This document shows, in pieces, positions 45,402-63,404 of a DNA stretch of 64,000 nucleotides. Made by a program: the position numbers and the translations under genes. The stretch's first letter is position 1. Each line of letters starts with the position of its first letter. Under the pieces are notes generated by a model. It was not told the DNA's origin, ran no database searches, and saw nothing but the letters and a program-made list of their open reading frames with translations. This DNA is from Flaccisagitta enflata (taxonomy: Eukaryota; Chaetognatha; Sagittoidea; Aphragmophora): contig OZ231126.1 of the NCBI GenBank assembly GCA_965153355.1, positions 95,542,001-95,606,000 of the forward strand. Reading direction: 5' to 3'.

Positions 45402-46075
45402 GCCCCGGATCAATTTTTTAAAAATTTTTGAAAAAAGTAAGGTTACAGGATTTTGGATATAGGCTAATTAAACAATTTCCTATCGATTTCACCTCACTTT
45501 TCAACTTGCCCCGGATCAATTTTTTAAAAATTTTTGAAAAAAGTAAGGTTACAGGATTTTGGATATAGGCTAATTAAACAATTTCCTATCGATTTCACCT
45601 CACTTTTCAAAACTATTTTTCAAAAAAATATTTTGTGATTTTTTTTCTAAGTCCCTGACGCGTGACACAAAAATTTTCAAAGTTTTTTTTAAAAAAATAA
45701 AACTATAAGATTTTGGATCTGGGCAAATCAAACAATTCCCTATTGATTGCACCCCACCAAAACATTTTGTGATCTTTTTTAAATCCCTGACGCGCGACAC
45801 AAAAATTTTTTAAGTTTTTTGTAAAAAAGTAAAAATACAAGATTTTGGATCTAGGCAAATCAAACAATTTCCTATTGATTGCACCCCACTTTTGAAAACC
45901 ATTTTTTGAAAAAATGTTTTATAATTTTTTTTTTTTTAGTCCATGACGTGCGACACAAAAATTTTCAAAGTTTTTTGTAAAAAAGTTAAAACACAAGATT
46001 TTGGATCTAGGCAAATAAAAAAATTTCCTATTGATTGCACCCCACTTTTTTTCAAAAAAAAAATTTTTCAATAAG
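45402..46075. repeat. ~100-bp degenerate tandem repeat
   Basis: A near-perfect pair at 45405-45500 and 45503-45605 (CTTGCCCCGGATCAATTTTT ... GGTTACAGGATTTTGGATAT). Then three more diverged units carry TTTTGGATCTAGGCAAATCA and CCTATTGATTGCACCCCACT. AT-rich; no frame. Confidence 0.8.
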
Positions 46076-46860
46076 GGCTTTTTTGGGGGCCCTTAGGGGC
46101 CCCTAAAAAGAAAATAATGATGTTTAGTTAAAGCCAACTGCGAGAGAAATTGAATCTCCGTCAAACAAAACCAAGAACACCTAGATCAGTGGTGATTTGC
46201 GCCTTCATTGACTCTCAACACTTCAGGGGGCGAGTTTTTTTCAAAACGAGATGTGCATTCAGTCTTAGAAATTTTTAGTTGTTGCTCGTTCCCTACCCCA
46301 GTCAGGTTGGGGAGGGCTGGGGCAGTGATAGAGAAGGTAAAAATATTACTACTCAATATTTATCATGTTTAGCGTGATTCTAGAGACTATCTGGCTATTA
46401 TGATAAATTCTAAGGCCGAAGCATTTTATCCTGTGAGTCACAGGCTGTAACAGGTAATGTGTCATCATCATCATCTTCTCTCCTTTGTGGTCACTCTGGT
46501 TGCCAATTTTGATTCAGGGTCATTCCAATTTGTATGGTGGATCATTGATTGTCAGGTTGAACTTGCAGCTCTCTCTTCCTTTGTCCTTTGTCACCCCTGT
46601 CTCAATCTCTCACTATGGACTGTCATTGTTTCTAGTGAAATAGCAGCTTTCATTCTTATTTGAGTTGTGATCAGACCATACATCCATTTATATGACTGTG
46701 TCTGTTTAATTTTACTATTTTTATGTTTTTTATTTTTAGACCTCTCTGCTCCTACCCAAATATGACCTCATATGGCTCTTGCTCACCAGCACCTATGTTT
46801 AATGGTTGTGTATCCAGCCTTGATTCTCAAGGAAGGTTGTGAATCCAACCATGTTATTCT
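46076..46860. other. Non-genic stretch with a HINE fragment
   Basis: Mostly single-copy AT-rich sequence. 46738-46815 resembles the HINE right half (CTCTGCTCCTACCCAAATATG ... GTGTATCCAGCCTTG) with the hairpin missing. Confidence 0.45.
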
Positions 46861-46865
46861 CATGA

Positions 46866-47042
<177 letters not shown>

Positions 47043-47377
47043 GAGAATATTCTGGACAATGATAATGCATTTTCTTGGTGCCCAGAATTCTGGACATCAC
47101 TAAAAAAAAAAAAATGGTACATCTCAGGGACAAGAATTCGGGGCAACGATATGCACTCGAAATTACCTAATACCTATCAAGTATTAAGTCAAGCAATTTT
47201 CTGGTTAACTTAACGAGTTAAGCGACGATTAATGAGAGTAGAAAAGAGTTAAAAAGAAAATCAATAAATTAAGAAAAGGAAGAAGACATTAGGCAAGAAA
47301 CGCGCGCACGGGATGAGTGCTTTGGACCAGAAATGCAAAGAGAAAAGTAAGGACCAAACGAAACTCTTCAAGTAAGA

Positions 47378-48255
<878 letters not shown>

Positions 48256-48445
48256 GTCGGGGGAAATTAACCTGAAAGTCGCTATCCTCCTCCTTCTCTT
48301 CCTCCTCCTCCTTATCCTCCTCCTCTTACAAGACGAAATGGAAAGAGGTGCAAAAACGGGGAGAAAAAAAAACGAAGGAAGAAAAGAGAAAAGAAGTTAA
48401 TGAAAAGGGAAGAGAAAGGGAAGAACTAAGAGAGAATAACAAGTA

Positions 48446-48635
48446 ACGCGGGGTTATATTTTCGTCGCAGACGAGTGGGCAGGGGAATACAATACCCCTT
48501 CAGGACACACAGTCACAACCGTGGCATTATGAATGAGCGTTTTCACAATTTTCGACTCAAACATCACTAAGGTACTATACCGGCAGCTGGACCGATGGAC
48601 AAAGGCTATGATAGAGTCGCGAGTCCACGACTAAT
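48446..48635 (-). mobile_element. HINE-like element, subfamily B
   Basis: AACGCGGGGTTATATTTTCG start (same variant left end as at 37180), GAGTGGGCAGGGGAA, TTTTCGACTCAAAC, GACCGATGGACAAAGG, AGAGTCGCGAGTCCACGACT then AATAA. Confidence 0.65.
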
Positions 48636-48654
48636 AAGCAAACTGAGGCTATCT

Positions 48655-48792
48655 ACATACGAACGGACCGACGAACGGACGGATGGACTGACAGATGGAC
48701 AGGACAGACGGCTTACAGACAAACGGAAGGATGGATGGATGAACGGACGGACAAAGCCTCTTAAATGGAGTCGCGATATCGCGACTGAAAAA
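48655..48792 (-). mobile_element. HINE fragment with expanded microsatellite
   Basis: GAACGGACCGACGAACGGAC... then GACAAAGCCTCTTAAATGGAGTCGCGATATCGCGACT and AAAAA. The hairpin here is a perfect AGTCGCGATATCGCGACT. Confidence 0.65.
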
Positions 48793-49494
48793 AGAGGGAA
48801 GTAAAAAGCCCTGAAAACATGAAGCAACTGGCCTAAACCTTGCATTGCAATCGCGGAAACGGTGAGGGTGGCGATGATGTCGACAATAACGTGGAAGCAC
48901 CGTGAACCATAATTTCATAATGGAGAAAATGAACCGAGAAATGGCTCTATAAATGATAAACCTTTTACAGCGAGCGCAATGACTTGGCTACATTGTGTAT
49001 TATCGTCTTACATGAGGTTCTGTCGTTAGGAAGAATAAGCGTCCATCGCTTTAAAAGAGTCGTTCTGAATAGCCATTCAACGTCCATTCCATCCTTCAGC
49101 GCCAACAGTCTCAATAAGTCTTCTTCTCTTTCGCATCACCACCACAAATGTAGCTTGTGCAGTGCACTAAAGACTAAAAGGCGCGTTTCCAGTCAGTGAC
49201 TAGTAGTCACAGACTCGCGTTTTAAAACGGACCACTTGGTCGCTTACTACGTTCATTCGTTCGCACCGCTCGCTCACTCCGCAGGGTTCAATTCATTCAT
49301 GGACTGGCTCACTCAATCAGCTCACTCACTCCCTGTAAACGCAATTAATGTGAATGATAGCGATCGTTGTTGTCACTGGAAATGGATTCACGCACAGCTG
49401 CTCAGTCCGGTCTTATCCAAGCGAAACTATCACATTGCGTAACTCAAAGGAGACAACTGAACAAGGAACGCGAGGTAACAACGCGACATGCAAC
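48793..49494. other. Non-genic stretch
   Basis: Moderately GC-rich, with short frames on both strands (for example 48984-49199, 49236-49442 plus) but no splice partners or recognisable motifs. Confidence 0.4.
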
Positions 49495-49526
49495 GCAACG
49501 CAACGCAACGCAACGCAACGCAACGC
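49493..49526. repeat. (CAACG)n
   Basis: Six to seven CAACG units; a short (TC)n follows at 49577-49630. Confidence 0.9.
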
Positions 49527-49592
49527 GCAGACCGGGGACAAGGGCGAAAATGAGAGGGACAGACGGTCGGACAATCTCTCTCTCTCTCTCTT

Positions 49593-49632
<40 letters not shown>

Positions 49633-49794
49633 TAGCATTCATCGTATGCGTTATAAGTTGTAAAGAGTTGGAGAGAAAAGTCTCTTCTTAGAATCAGTCC
49701 TAAAGTTCTTCCTCTTTTCTGCACTCGGCGATGCATCTGTGTACATCCACGACCACGAACAATAAGAAACTAAGAACAATCAGAGCACTTATTT

Positions 49795-49925
49795 TTTAGT
49801 TGCGGACATGCAACTCTATAAGAAGATTGTCCATCGGTCTGTCCGTCGGTACATCCGTCAGTACGTCCGTCCATCTGTCCATCGGTCCGTCTGTCCATCT
49901 GTCCATCTGTGAGCACAAGTTGAAA
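49795..49925 (+). mobile_element. HINE-like element, truncated
   Basis: TTTTTTAGTTGCGGACATGCAACTCTATAAG: full hairpin (AGTTGC...GCAACT), then GTCCATCGGTCTGTCCGTCGG microsatellite; the right half is missing. Confidence 0.65.
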
Positions 49926-50229
49926 AGTGGGCAAACCGCCCTAAGGATGGACCGACAGATATTTCTACTCATATAATTGCACTCTTGCATTTCCCGAGTC
50001 GTGATTAGCAGTGTGTAGTCAACATTCCATAAGCTGTGACAAATGATAAGAATAAAAGATCTTTTTTGCCTTGTTTTACGATTTTTTGTCGTGCCGTGGG
50101 GGAGTGAAAAAAACATTTTGCCAGCCCCTTTTTCATGAAATCTCATAGAAATTGCAAAGGGGCAAAATGGCTTATATGTCTCATATCATTATCATAGCGA
50201 CATCATCGTCATCATTATAGGGGGTATTT

Positions 50230-50600
50230 CTTGTTGCTGGTATAACGACAGAGTCGATGGCGGTGGGGATTGTGTTGGTAATAATGGTTGTGGCGGTGGT
50301 GATTGTGGTGGTGATTATGGTTGTGGCGGTGGTTTGCTGTAGCGGTTGTGGCGGCGGCGGTGGCATGAGTGAAGATGGTGATTGGGGTGGTAAAAATGGT
50401 TGTGACGGTGGTTAGCTCTGGCGGCGGTGAAGCAGTGGCGGCGGTGCTTTCGGTGGCATGAGTGTAGGTAGTGATTGGGGTGGTAAAAATGGGTGCGGCG
50501 GTGGCGGTGGTGGCGGCGGCGATGGCGGCGGCGGTGGCGGCGGCGGTGGCGGCGGTGGCATGAGTGACGGGAGTGGCGGCGGCCGCGTGAGTATCGACGT
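50230..50600. repeat. GGY-rich degenerate repeat (GGTGGC/GGTTGTGGC)
   Basis: Imperfect G-rich trinucleotide-phase repeat with two longer similar parts (GTTGTGGCGG... and GGCATGAGTG occurring at 50363, 50454 and 50558). Read on the minus strand it gives Pro/His/Arg-rich frames; I see no evidence of a gene. The G-runs could form quadruplexes. Confidence 0.6.
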
Positions 50601-50735
50601 GCTGAGATGAGGAAGAGCGGCTGAAGAAGACCCATAAAAGCGAGTATGGAGAGAAAATGTTATTACACGGCCTATCGAGTTAACACTTTTGGACATTATG
50701 TGAGAAGAGAAGAAAAGAATAAGAGCAAAAAAGTG

Positions 50736-50845
<110 letters not shown>

Positions 50846-51206
50846 GAGTCAATCAGTCGTCCAGAGGAAATGGCGTAGTATGGTATTGGTCAATAGGAAT
50901 TTGGACCCTTTGAGTAAACCGTTTCAATTTCAAAAAGGTCGGACACCGGACCGATGAGTAGTCGCTTGCGGGTGGGCAGGGGCAGTAATGACTGATGAAT
51001 GAAATTTGAAAGAATGAAAAAAGTGAGCGAGCGCACATATTGGTCACAACTTGGCCTTGTTTTCTTTCACGTTCCTTTGAAATTTCTCCTTCTCTTTTGA
51101 TATAAATCTCTTGAAAGAGAAGGCGCCAGGCATCTGATTGACATCATTTGGCATTCTACTAGTTGCTGAATTTACGTAAACAGGTAACTGACTGCTTTTT
51201 TTTCAG

Positions 51207-51508
51207 GGGTGTATATTCTTGAGTCGCTTTTGATTTTTTTCCCCCCCTGCCTTTGATTTTCTTCCCCGCGACGCGTCGCGTCGCATGTTTATATCCATGG
51301 TTTTCTTCCCCATATAGCAATAAAACTATGTAGTTAAGGTTCAAATAGTGTTAAATTGTGTTTTACTAGTTGAGTTTTATGATTTGGTACTGTAAAAAGT
51401 TATATTTTCCCCAAATTTCCTTTTTTCGCCTTTTTTCCCCCTTTGATTTCCTTCCCCATCTCCAGACCCTTTGATTTTCACCGTGAAAACTCAAGAATAT
51501 ACAGGCCT
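51207..51508. mobile_element. Possible MITE with TIRs AGGGGTGTATATTCTTGAGT
   Basis: Left GTGTATATTCTTGAGT and right ACTCAAGAATATACAGGC are inverse copies about 300 bp apart. TTTGATTTTCTTCCCC repeats occur inside. No target duplication recognised. Confidence 0.5.
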
Positions 51509-51587
51509 GTTTTTTTTTCAATTTCGTTTGTATGACAAAAACCTTTTTTTTTCACAAGTAACTTCAACTTTAATGGTTAAAATAAAA

Positions 51588-52200
51588 TATGACGCACTGA
51601 AATTTGGGTAAGAGGAATTTACCCAGAGAGCAAAGTTACCATTCACGCTACTATTTTTGCTTAGGTCTATGCTTGTGTTTATTTTTTTGAATTTAAATGT
51701 GTAAACTTGCATGAGGAAACCGATCTGTCACTGTCAATGGCCAAAAATGCAAAAAGCTTGAAGGAAATTCGATTCTGATGAGACTAAAAAGTGAAAAAAA
51801 TAATGACAATCATTTCAGCAACTGCTCACTGAAAATTTTATTTTGCATAAAAATCAAATATCATTAAAATAAGAACATAGCGCCCTCAGTTGATGTTTTA
51901 GGAATCGCGCTATGTTCTTGTTTTGTTGATATTTTGATTTTCTATGCAAATTTAAAATTTTCAATGAGCCATGGTCCATTGACACAAAAAGTTTTTTGTT
52001 GAATTTGGCATATTTTTTCAGCTGTAAAATGAAGGATTAGAATTTAAAACTGGGATATGCAAGTCAATTCATGCAAAATATGGCTGTAGACAGTTTAATT
52101 GAAAACATTAAAACAAAAATTTTCATTAAATTTCATTTCATAAATTTCATGACTTATCTAGCTCGGGTAGCAAATTCTATGGTAATTTTCAGTGCGTCAT
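51588..52200. mobile_element. 613-bp palindromic MITE
   Basis: TIR ATGACGCACTGAAA(A)TT at both ends and a long inner inverted repeat at 51826-51970 (AAGAACATAGCGC / GCGCTATGTTCTTG, with TGCATA...ATCAAATATC / GATATTTTGATTTTCTATGCA). No ORF. Confidence 0.7.
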
Positions 52201-53220
52201 ATTCTTTCAAGAATCAACGTTTTAAGTACAACAGCATTACACATTAACATAAACGCATTAACACACGCGACACATCATCTGAACGCGTCCAAAAAAAAAA
52301 GAGCACAACTTGAACAATCATTAGTTATCATTCGTAATCATTAGTTTTCATTCAAGATTAAAAGATCTACTCTAATGTAATTCATTGATGCTTTTTAGTA
52401 GCTGTTAATTTATTATCAAGGAGAAAACAAGAGCAAAAATTTTTACGATCGAGATTTGACGGATTGTAAGATAGTATTAGAAAGAAATGTTTGTAAATCT
52501 ATTCGTAACTTTTTTTTTATACTAGTATCCGTCAGCCGCCCGATTTTTCAGTATAAATATATGTAGCGGATAAATCAAAGTCATGGGTTGTCTCTTTTTT
52601 GGGGGGAACTCTACTAGAAAAAACATCGAAGGAATTGATACTTTTTTTTCGAGTCCCGAAAATGGAGGCAAGAAAATAATTTTCATGACATTCTGGGCTA
52701 TTCTGAATATATCATAAAAAGAAGAAATGTCATGGATGATAGTAATCTCTTTGTGGTAATTCTCAAGTGAGCGCTCAGCGTCACTTTATTGAGCGGAAAT
52801 GAGTTGTATGCACAACGCAAATTCACATGTACGCACATGAATGCAAAAATCAAAATATGTCATCACGAGTATGGCACAAATGGCTAGAATAAGTATACAA
52901 ATTATGATTTAGATTTCTTTGGATGTAGCTACTCTTTAACTGTCAATGTATAAGTCTATGTTATGAAAAGAGGAAGAAGAAAATTGGCGGCGAAAAAAAA
53001 ACTGTTGATATAAAAGGCATTTCTTTTTTTTTTCATACAAAGAAGACATTTAATACTTGGCACAGCGGAAATTTGTTTTGTTTCTTTTTTTTTTTTTTGC
53101 AAAACAGCGAAATGATAAGTATATTGTATAAAAGCAGTGCTGTCTCACGAGCGGGTCGTGAGACGGCAAATTTTAGAATAGGCACATGAGGAGAGTCATA
53201 GTACATTCATTTGTTCATTT
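52201..53220. other. Non-genic stretch
   Basis: AT-rich, with poly-A and poly-T runs. No frame, repeat or splice-flanked segment recognised. Confidence 0.5.
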
Positions 53221-53225
53221 TTTAA

Positions 53226-53520
53226 GAGGCTCCAACTTCGATTATTACACAATTTAACGAAGTTGATTTGGGCGCAAACAAGGCCGGTTACACGGGCCGT
53301 AACAGAGCGCCAGACGGAATGGCAGACGGAAAACGCGCATTTCCGCCCCTGCCCACCCGTCCGCAACTGGTGGCCGTGTATCCGGCCTTGTTTAAGAGGC
53401 TCCGTAACTTCGATTATTACACAATTTAACGAAGTTGATTTGGGCGCAAACAAGGCCGGTTACACGGGCCAAAACAGAGCGCCAGACGGAATGGCAGACG
53501 GACAGAGCCTCGCTCACAGA
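53226..53520. repeat. Tandem duplication containing HINE ends
   Basis: TAAGAGGCTCC(GT)AACTTCGATTATT... through GCGCAAACAAGGCCGGTTACACGGGCC and CAGAGCGCCAGACGGAATGG occurs at about 53223 and again at about 53394. The first copy also contains a head-to-head HINE right end (GCCCACCCGTCCGCAACTGG ... GTGTATCCGGCCTTGTT, 53347-53392). Confidence 0.78.
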
Positions 53521-53680
53521 TGCGTTGGCGCACCTGAATATAGTAGTTCTTATTACGATTTCATTCACAAAAGTCTAAACATTTAAGTCGTCATGTTGGC
53601 ATAACTGGTTTCATGGCATCTTGGCGAGACATTAAATAATTAATCATAATGAAAAGGCAGAAAACAATCCCCGTGGGATG

Positions 53681-53970
<290 letters not shown>

Positions 53971-54250
53971 GAGAAAGGGAGAGAGATATAGGGAGGGGGA
54001 GCAGGAGGGGGAAAGACAGATAGAAAGACAGACAGAGAGAGAGATAGACAACCGAGAAGACAGAGGTGAATTATTTTGTTTTCAAATCGGTCGCGAAAAC
54101 TGTTTATGAAAACATTTCATAACACAGAAATTAATGCGCTTAATCTTCCCGTCTCTCTCTCTCTCTCTCTCTCGCCGTCACTGCGAGCTGAATAAGAAGC
54201 AACAAGCCAACATCGAGATTTATAGAAATTACAGACATTGAAGGTTTAAA

Positions 54251-54392
54251 CAAGGCCGGATACACGGCCACCAGTTGCGGACGGGTGGGCAGGGGCGGAA
54301 ATGCACGTTTTCACACTTTTCGACTCGTGTTCACGGACGGACGGAAGGACGGACGGGCAAAGGCTCTTATAGAGTTGCGTGTCCGCAACTAA
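54251..54392 (-). mobile_element. HINE-like element, subfamily B, full copy
   Basis: AAACAAGGCCGGATACACGG start, GACGGGTGGGCAGGGGCGG, GACGGACGGACGGAAGGACGG, CTTATAGAGTTGCGTGTCCG, hairpin AGTTGCGTGTCCGCAACT then AAAAA. Probably in the 3' flank of the snail gene. Confidence 0.82.
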
Positions 54393-54867
54393 AAATGATA
54401 AAGAAAAAAAAGGAGAACGAATAAAAACAATGATAACGCTAATAATAATAGTAAAAATAATAATAGTAATATCAACGTTGAGAAGTCAGTTTCTCTGCAA
54501 CCAAAAAAATGTTATTTCTACATATCCAAAGGCTTTCGAAATTCATAAAAACATATAAAAGAGAGAAAAAAAAAAAAAAAAAAAAAAAAGGAATTGTTAC
54601 AAAAAGAGGCAATCGATTTTTTTTTTCAATTGTTAGAATCGTTGATGTGGTAAAAGTTTGGTAAAGCTTTATCGACTTTCATTGCTTTTTTTTTCAATTA
54701 CTTTGCTGCAAAACATATCGTAGATGTAATATGTATGCATTGTGATTATTGATTAATGAATATGTTTGTGCGTTTGTGTTAAAAGAGAAATTTACGATGT
54801 CATGTATGTTGTATGGATTCATGTAAAAAGCTGCTTATTATTCCATCATATTTCGCAGCGGCGTTCA

Positions 54868-59247
<4,380 letters not shown>

Positions 59248-59943
59248 CTGTGCGAGAAAGCATGGTGAAAATGGATCAGACTTATAAAATGAAAAATGAT
59301 AATAGATTGACATCTATCTTGTTTGGCAAAACAGGTCTCTCGCGAGTTAATTTGTTTTTGTCGTTGTTTGCAAGTTGCAAGTTGTTTTAAGGGGACTATG
59401 TGGCCTTGTTATAGGGCAGTCGCCTCAAACTGATTATCAATGATAATTTAGTAGTTTCAATGTGTTGTTTTCTTGTTCTTGTTCTTATTTTCTTGTTCTT
59501 GTTCTTGTTCTTGTTCTTTTTCGTGTTCTTGTTCTTGTTTTTGTTTTTGTTCTTGTTTTGTCTTTGTTTTTCTGGCATCGGCTTATCTTTTTCAATTCTC
59601 TTCAGCCTTCGTACTAGTTTCAAACTGATTATCAGAGGTCATCACAGAATGCAGTTTCAACTCAAAATGTCATTCTTGTTTATTTTGTTCATTTTCGTCA
59701 TCCTCTTCATCTCGTTCTCCTTCTTGTTCATCATCGATCTTTTTTTTTCAGTTCTTTTCAGTCTCTCCTTTCCTCTCGTTGGCTAAACGGCGCGGCGAAT
59801 GCAGTGACCTGAAATCCCAGAAATATATTTTTTTCTTATGTCCCTCGCAAAAACGTGTCTTTCTTCGCGGACTTCCCCCTCTTCTCTTTCATTACTGCCG
59901 CCTTGCTGCTGTTTCGAGCAGTCTTGTGGAGTGGACTCTCTTT
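59248..59943. other. Snail intron 5' part / non-genic
   Basis: TTG/TTC-rich pyrimidine tract at 59465-59570. I searched the minus strand here and up to 64000 for a SNAG start (MPRSFLVKK type) and saw none. Confidence 0.45.
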
Positions 59944-60112
59944 TTCGTCGCGGAAAAGCGACTCCACAGGAGGCTTTGTCCGTCCGTCCGTCCGTTGGTT
60001 GGTCGGTTGATTGGTCGGTCCGTGGTGATCGAGTTGGAAAGTGTGAAAACGCGCATTTCCGCCCCTGCCCACCCGTCCGCGACTGGTATTGGCCGTGTAT
60101 CCGGCCTTGTTT
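59944..60112 (+). mobile_element. HINE-like element, subfamily B, full copy
   Basis: TTTTTCGTCGCGGAAAAGCGACT start, GTCCGTCCGTCCGTTGG microsatellite, GATCGAGTTGGAAAGTGTG, GCCCCTGCCCACCCGTCCGC, GTGTATCCGGCCTTGTT end. Confidence 0.8.
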
Positions 60113-60234
60113 TTCTGTTCTCTCTATTCAAATGGTATGTACTGTCAGAGCAGTGTTCGTTTTGTTGTTTCTCCAGCCATTTTTCTCTGTGATTGCCCCT
60201 ATCATCTCCAGTAGATCATTTTATCACTAGCTGC

Positions 60235-60370
60235 TAGGGATGTGGAAGCGGTCGATTTTAGTGCCGCTTCCACCGCTTCCGCTTCCGCTTCCGCTTCCAT
60301 TTTGTAGTACAAATACTAGTAGCTATCCCATCCTCCAAAATGGAAGCGGTCAATCGCTTCCACATCCCTA
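60235..60370. mobile_element. hAT-type MITE, 136 bp
   Basis: Termini TAGGGATGTGGAAGCGG and inverse; flanked by CTAGCTGC on both sides (60227-60234, 60371-60378), an 8-bp duplication typical of hAT. Internal (CCGCTT)n copies make the body largely self-complementary. Confidence 0.9.
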
Positions 60371-60416
60371 CTAGCTGCATTGCCATTTTGTATTTCTTTC
60401 TGACTGTGCGTCTGTG

Positions 60417-60432
60417 TGTCTGTCTGTCTGCA

Positions 60433-60526
<94 letters not shown>

Positions 60527-60528
60527 CC

Positions 60529-60573
<45 letters not shown>

Positions 60574-60590
60574 GTCTGTCTATCTGTCTG
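60417..60590. repeat. (TGTC)n microsatellite
   Basis: About 43 TGTC units with few changes. The four-base unit is related to the HINE GTCY tract, but no HINE flanks are seen. Confidence 0.97.
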
Positions 60591-60936
60591 ACTGACTCAG
60601 CCTTACTAAGTTAGTTTCTGTCTGTCTGGATTCTTATCCCTCCATGTCATTGTCTATCTTTGTCGTACTCGCTATCCGTCTCTCTTTTTATGTCTCACTG
60701 TCTTTTGTCATTTTCTATCTCATTTTGCTCTTCGCGTCGGCCTCTCTATCTCATTCATTTTCGCTCATTTTTCCCCATTCTGCATGGCTTTTTTTCCTCC
60801 CTCTGCCGTGTTTGGAGAAAAGTTTTCTTCTTTTGAAGAGAAAAGTTTTCTTCTTTTGAATTCCTTTTTTCTGCTAATCGTCGGTTATGATAACAACAAC
60901 CAAGGGAAAGTCTTTGCTGTCCTTATTCCCTCCGGC

Positions 60937-61050
<114 letters not shown>

Positions 61051-61472
61051 TGAGATAAAGGGGAAAAAGAAAACAAAAATTCTGAGAGAGGGAGAAATTA
61101 GCAGTATTGAAAGTGAGTGTACAAGCAAGCTAGTGAAAAGAAGAAAAAACAAGTTAACGATAACAAAGTACAATTTTTGCGCTACTTGAAGAGTGTTATT
61201 TTTAGGAGCGTTAATACGAATAATTTGCTCCCGTGTGAATACATTTTGATGATTTTGATGATTTGGTTTCATCTTCTCGAGAATGTTTATCTATGATTCA
61301 CAAAATGGCACCGACGAACAAACTGCCAAATTTCACTGTGACCAAATCTAAAGCTGGGTGTGACACTACCAATGGTTGGTGAGAAAGCCTGGGAGTTTTG
61401 ATATGTTGCATGAGTAAATAGGCCTTCTTATCATGTCACAACAAGCAAGAGAGCCTAACGAGGAGCAAAATA

Positions 61473-61690
61473 GAACGGTAGGATAGCTAAACGGAGGGAT
61501 AGATGAACGGAGGGATAGCTGAATGGAGAGATAGCTGAATGGAGGGATAGCTTAACAAAGGGATAGCTGAATGGAGGGATAGCTGTACGGGTGGATAGCT
61601 GAACAAAGGAATAGCTGAATGAAGGGAATTCCTGAACGAATGGCAAGCTGAACAGAGGGATGGCTGATTGGAGTAATAGCTGAATATCCT
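61473..61690. repeat. 16-bp minisatellite ATAGCTGAATGGAGGG
   Basis: About 13 degenerate units. Read on the minus strand it gives a pseudo-repetitive Ser/Phe peptide; not regarded as a gene. Confidence 0.85.
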
Positions 61691-62857
61691 CCTGCATGCA
61701 AGCGTAAGGCTTCACGCAGGGTGACAGAGATGACGGGTGAGATATCAGATCAATGGACCACGCGACTTCATACCATCTCCCAAGCAGCTCGGACACACAT
61801 GGTACCTATGCCCATACAAAGAGCGGAGCTCATGCAAAAAGCTCATGCAATGAGGAAAAGGATAGATATCTGCTCATGCAAGAGAGTGAGGCAGTTTCCA
61901 CAATACACTAGACTGGCGGAAATAAGGCGTCTGAATTTGTTAACATTGATAAAAATGTCATAATTTCATAATGGTTGCCCCTAATAGCTTTAAATCCAAG
62001 CCCTATGCTCAGAATTTGATACTCTCTCAGATCATAGAAAAAAATATTCTGATACTTAAAATGTGTTCAACTATGTTATTTCTATCATAATCAGAGTAAT
62101 ATAAGTGTAACAGGGTGTTAACACATTAGGACACTCTCTTCAAAATCAATATCTCCAGCTAGAATTGACATTAAGGTCAGAAATTATGCATGTAACTTGG
62201 GTTATGTCTGTACTAAAGGGGGAAAAAAAAATTTTCAATAACACCTAAGATATTGCTATTCAGAGTATAGTATAATAAAATGTGTCAAAATAAAAAAAAA
62301 CAATCATTTTGAATAAAAAATGACAACTGGTCACCATCAAATCTTTACTTCTTCCTTAGGGATTGCAATTAAACAAAATTGACCTATAGTTGGGTAGGCT
62401 TAATGATCTTTTAATGTCTTTTTCATAGTAGTTTTGAGTATGACATCAGTGTGACATAAAAAAGGGTGTGATTTTGGCCTATTTTTTACTATAAAGCTGA
62501 TAGAAATTTTAAGTATGAAGGATTTTAGCTAGGCCTTGAATCGCAAGTAATGTGTTACAACAGCTTTCATCATGAAAAAAAGTATAAGCATAATAAAAAA
62601 AATAAATCTTTGCCTATTATATCATGAATTTCAGCTGGGCCGGTTTATTGTGGAAATGACCGTGAACAGATAGAAGTATTCTCGTGCAGAGGGAACAGAT
62701 AGAAGAGTGATCATGCAAAGGGTGTAGACGACAAGATATGTGGCCATATATATTGCCTCCGTACTGTGTCAGATCAGAAAATGGGCGGACACGTGGCCAC
62801 ACGACCCTGTAACACGAACATCCTATCGAAAGCGACTAAAAAGACGAGGATCCTCTT
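61691..62857. other. Non-genic stretch
   Basis: AT-rich single-copy sequence. The frames at 61721-61963 (+) and 62617-62802 (-) have no splice partners or family resemblance. Confidence 0.45.
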
Positions 62858-62920
62858 CATGTTGTTGTTGTTGCTGTTGTTGTTGTTGCTGTTGCTGTTG
62901 CTGTTGCTGTTGTTGTTGTT

Positions 62921-63007
<87 letters not shown>

Positions 63008-63020
63008 GGTGTTGGTGCTG
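62858..63020. repeat. (TTG)n microsatellite
   Basis: About 53 TTG/CTG units. Poly-Leu/Cys/Thr frames are artefacts. Confidence 0.97.
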
Positions 63021-63404
63021 TTGTTGTTGCCCTTTTCATGTATTGATGAGGCGATTAGAATGCGACTGTCGTGCGTCTAAAAGGCACAATTACCCAATGA
63101 CCGTATTAGCATTTCTATCAGCGCGCGTGAGACGTGACTTGACTGTCAGCGTCCATGTCTCTCTTGATATGAATCTCTTTTTTTTTTTCTTTGCTATTTA
63201 GTGATAAGATATTTTGTTGCTTTGTAACACTATATTTTTGTTAGTCCGCCAGGGGAGGGGGGGGGCAGTGAGTTTGTTCGTGTGCAGAAAGAAACTGACC
63301 GAACGAATTGAAAGAGGCTGCAAGCATTAAGCACGCAAATAGCGTTGGCCTAAGGTTGCTCACTCATGCAGAGCAATGCTACCGTACCTGGACCATTCCT
63401 CTCT

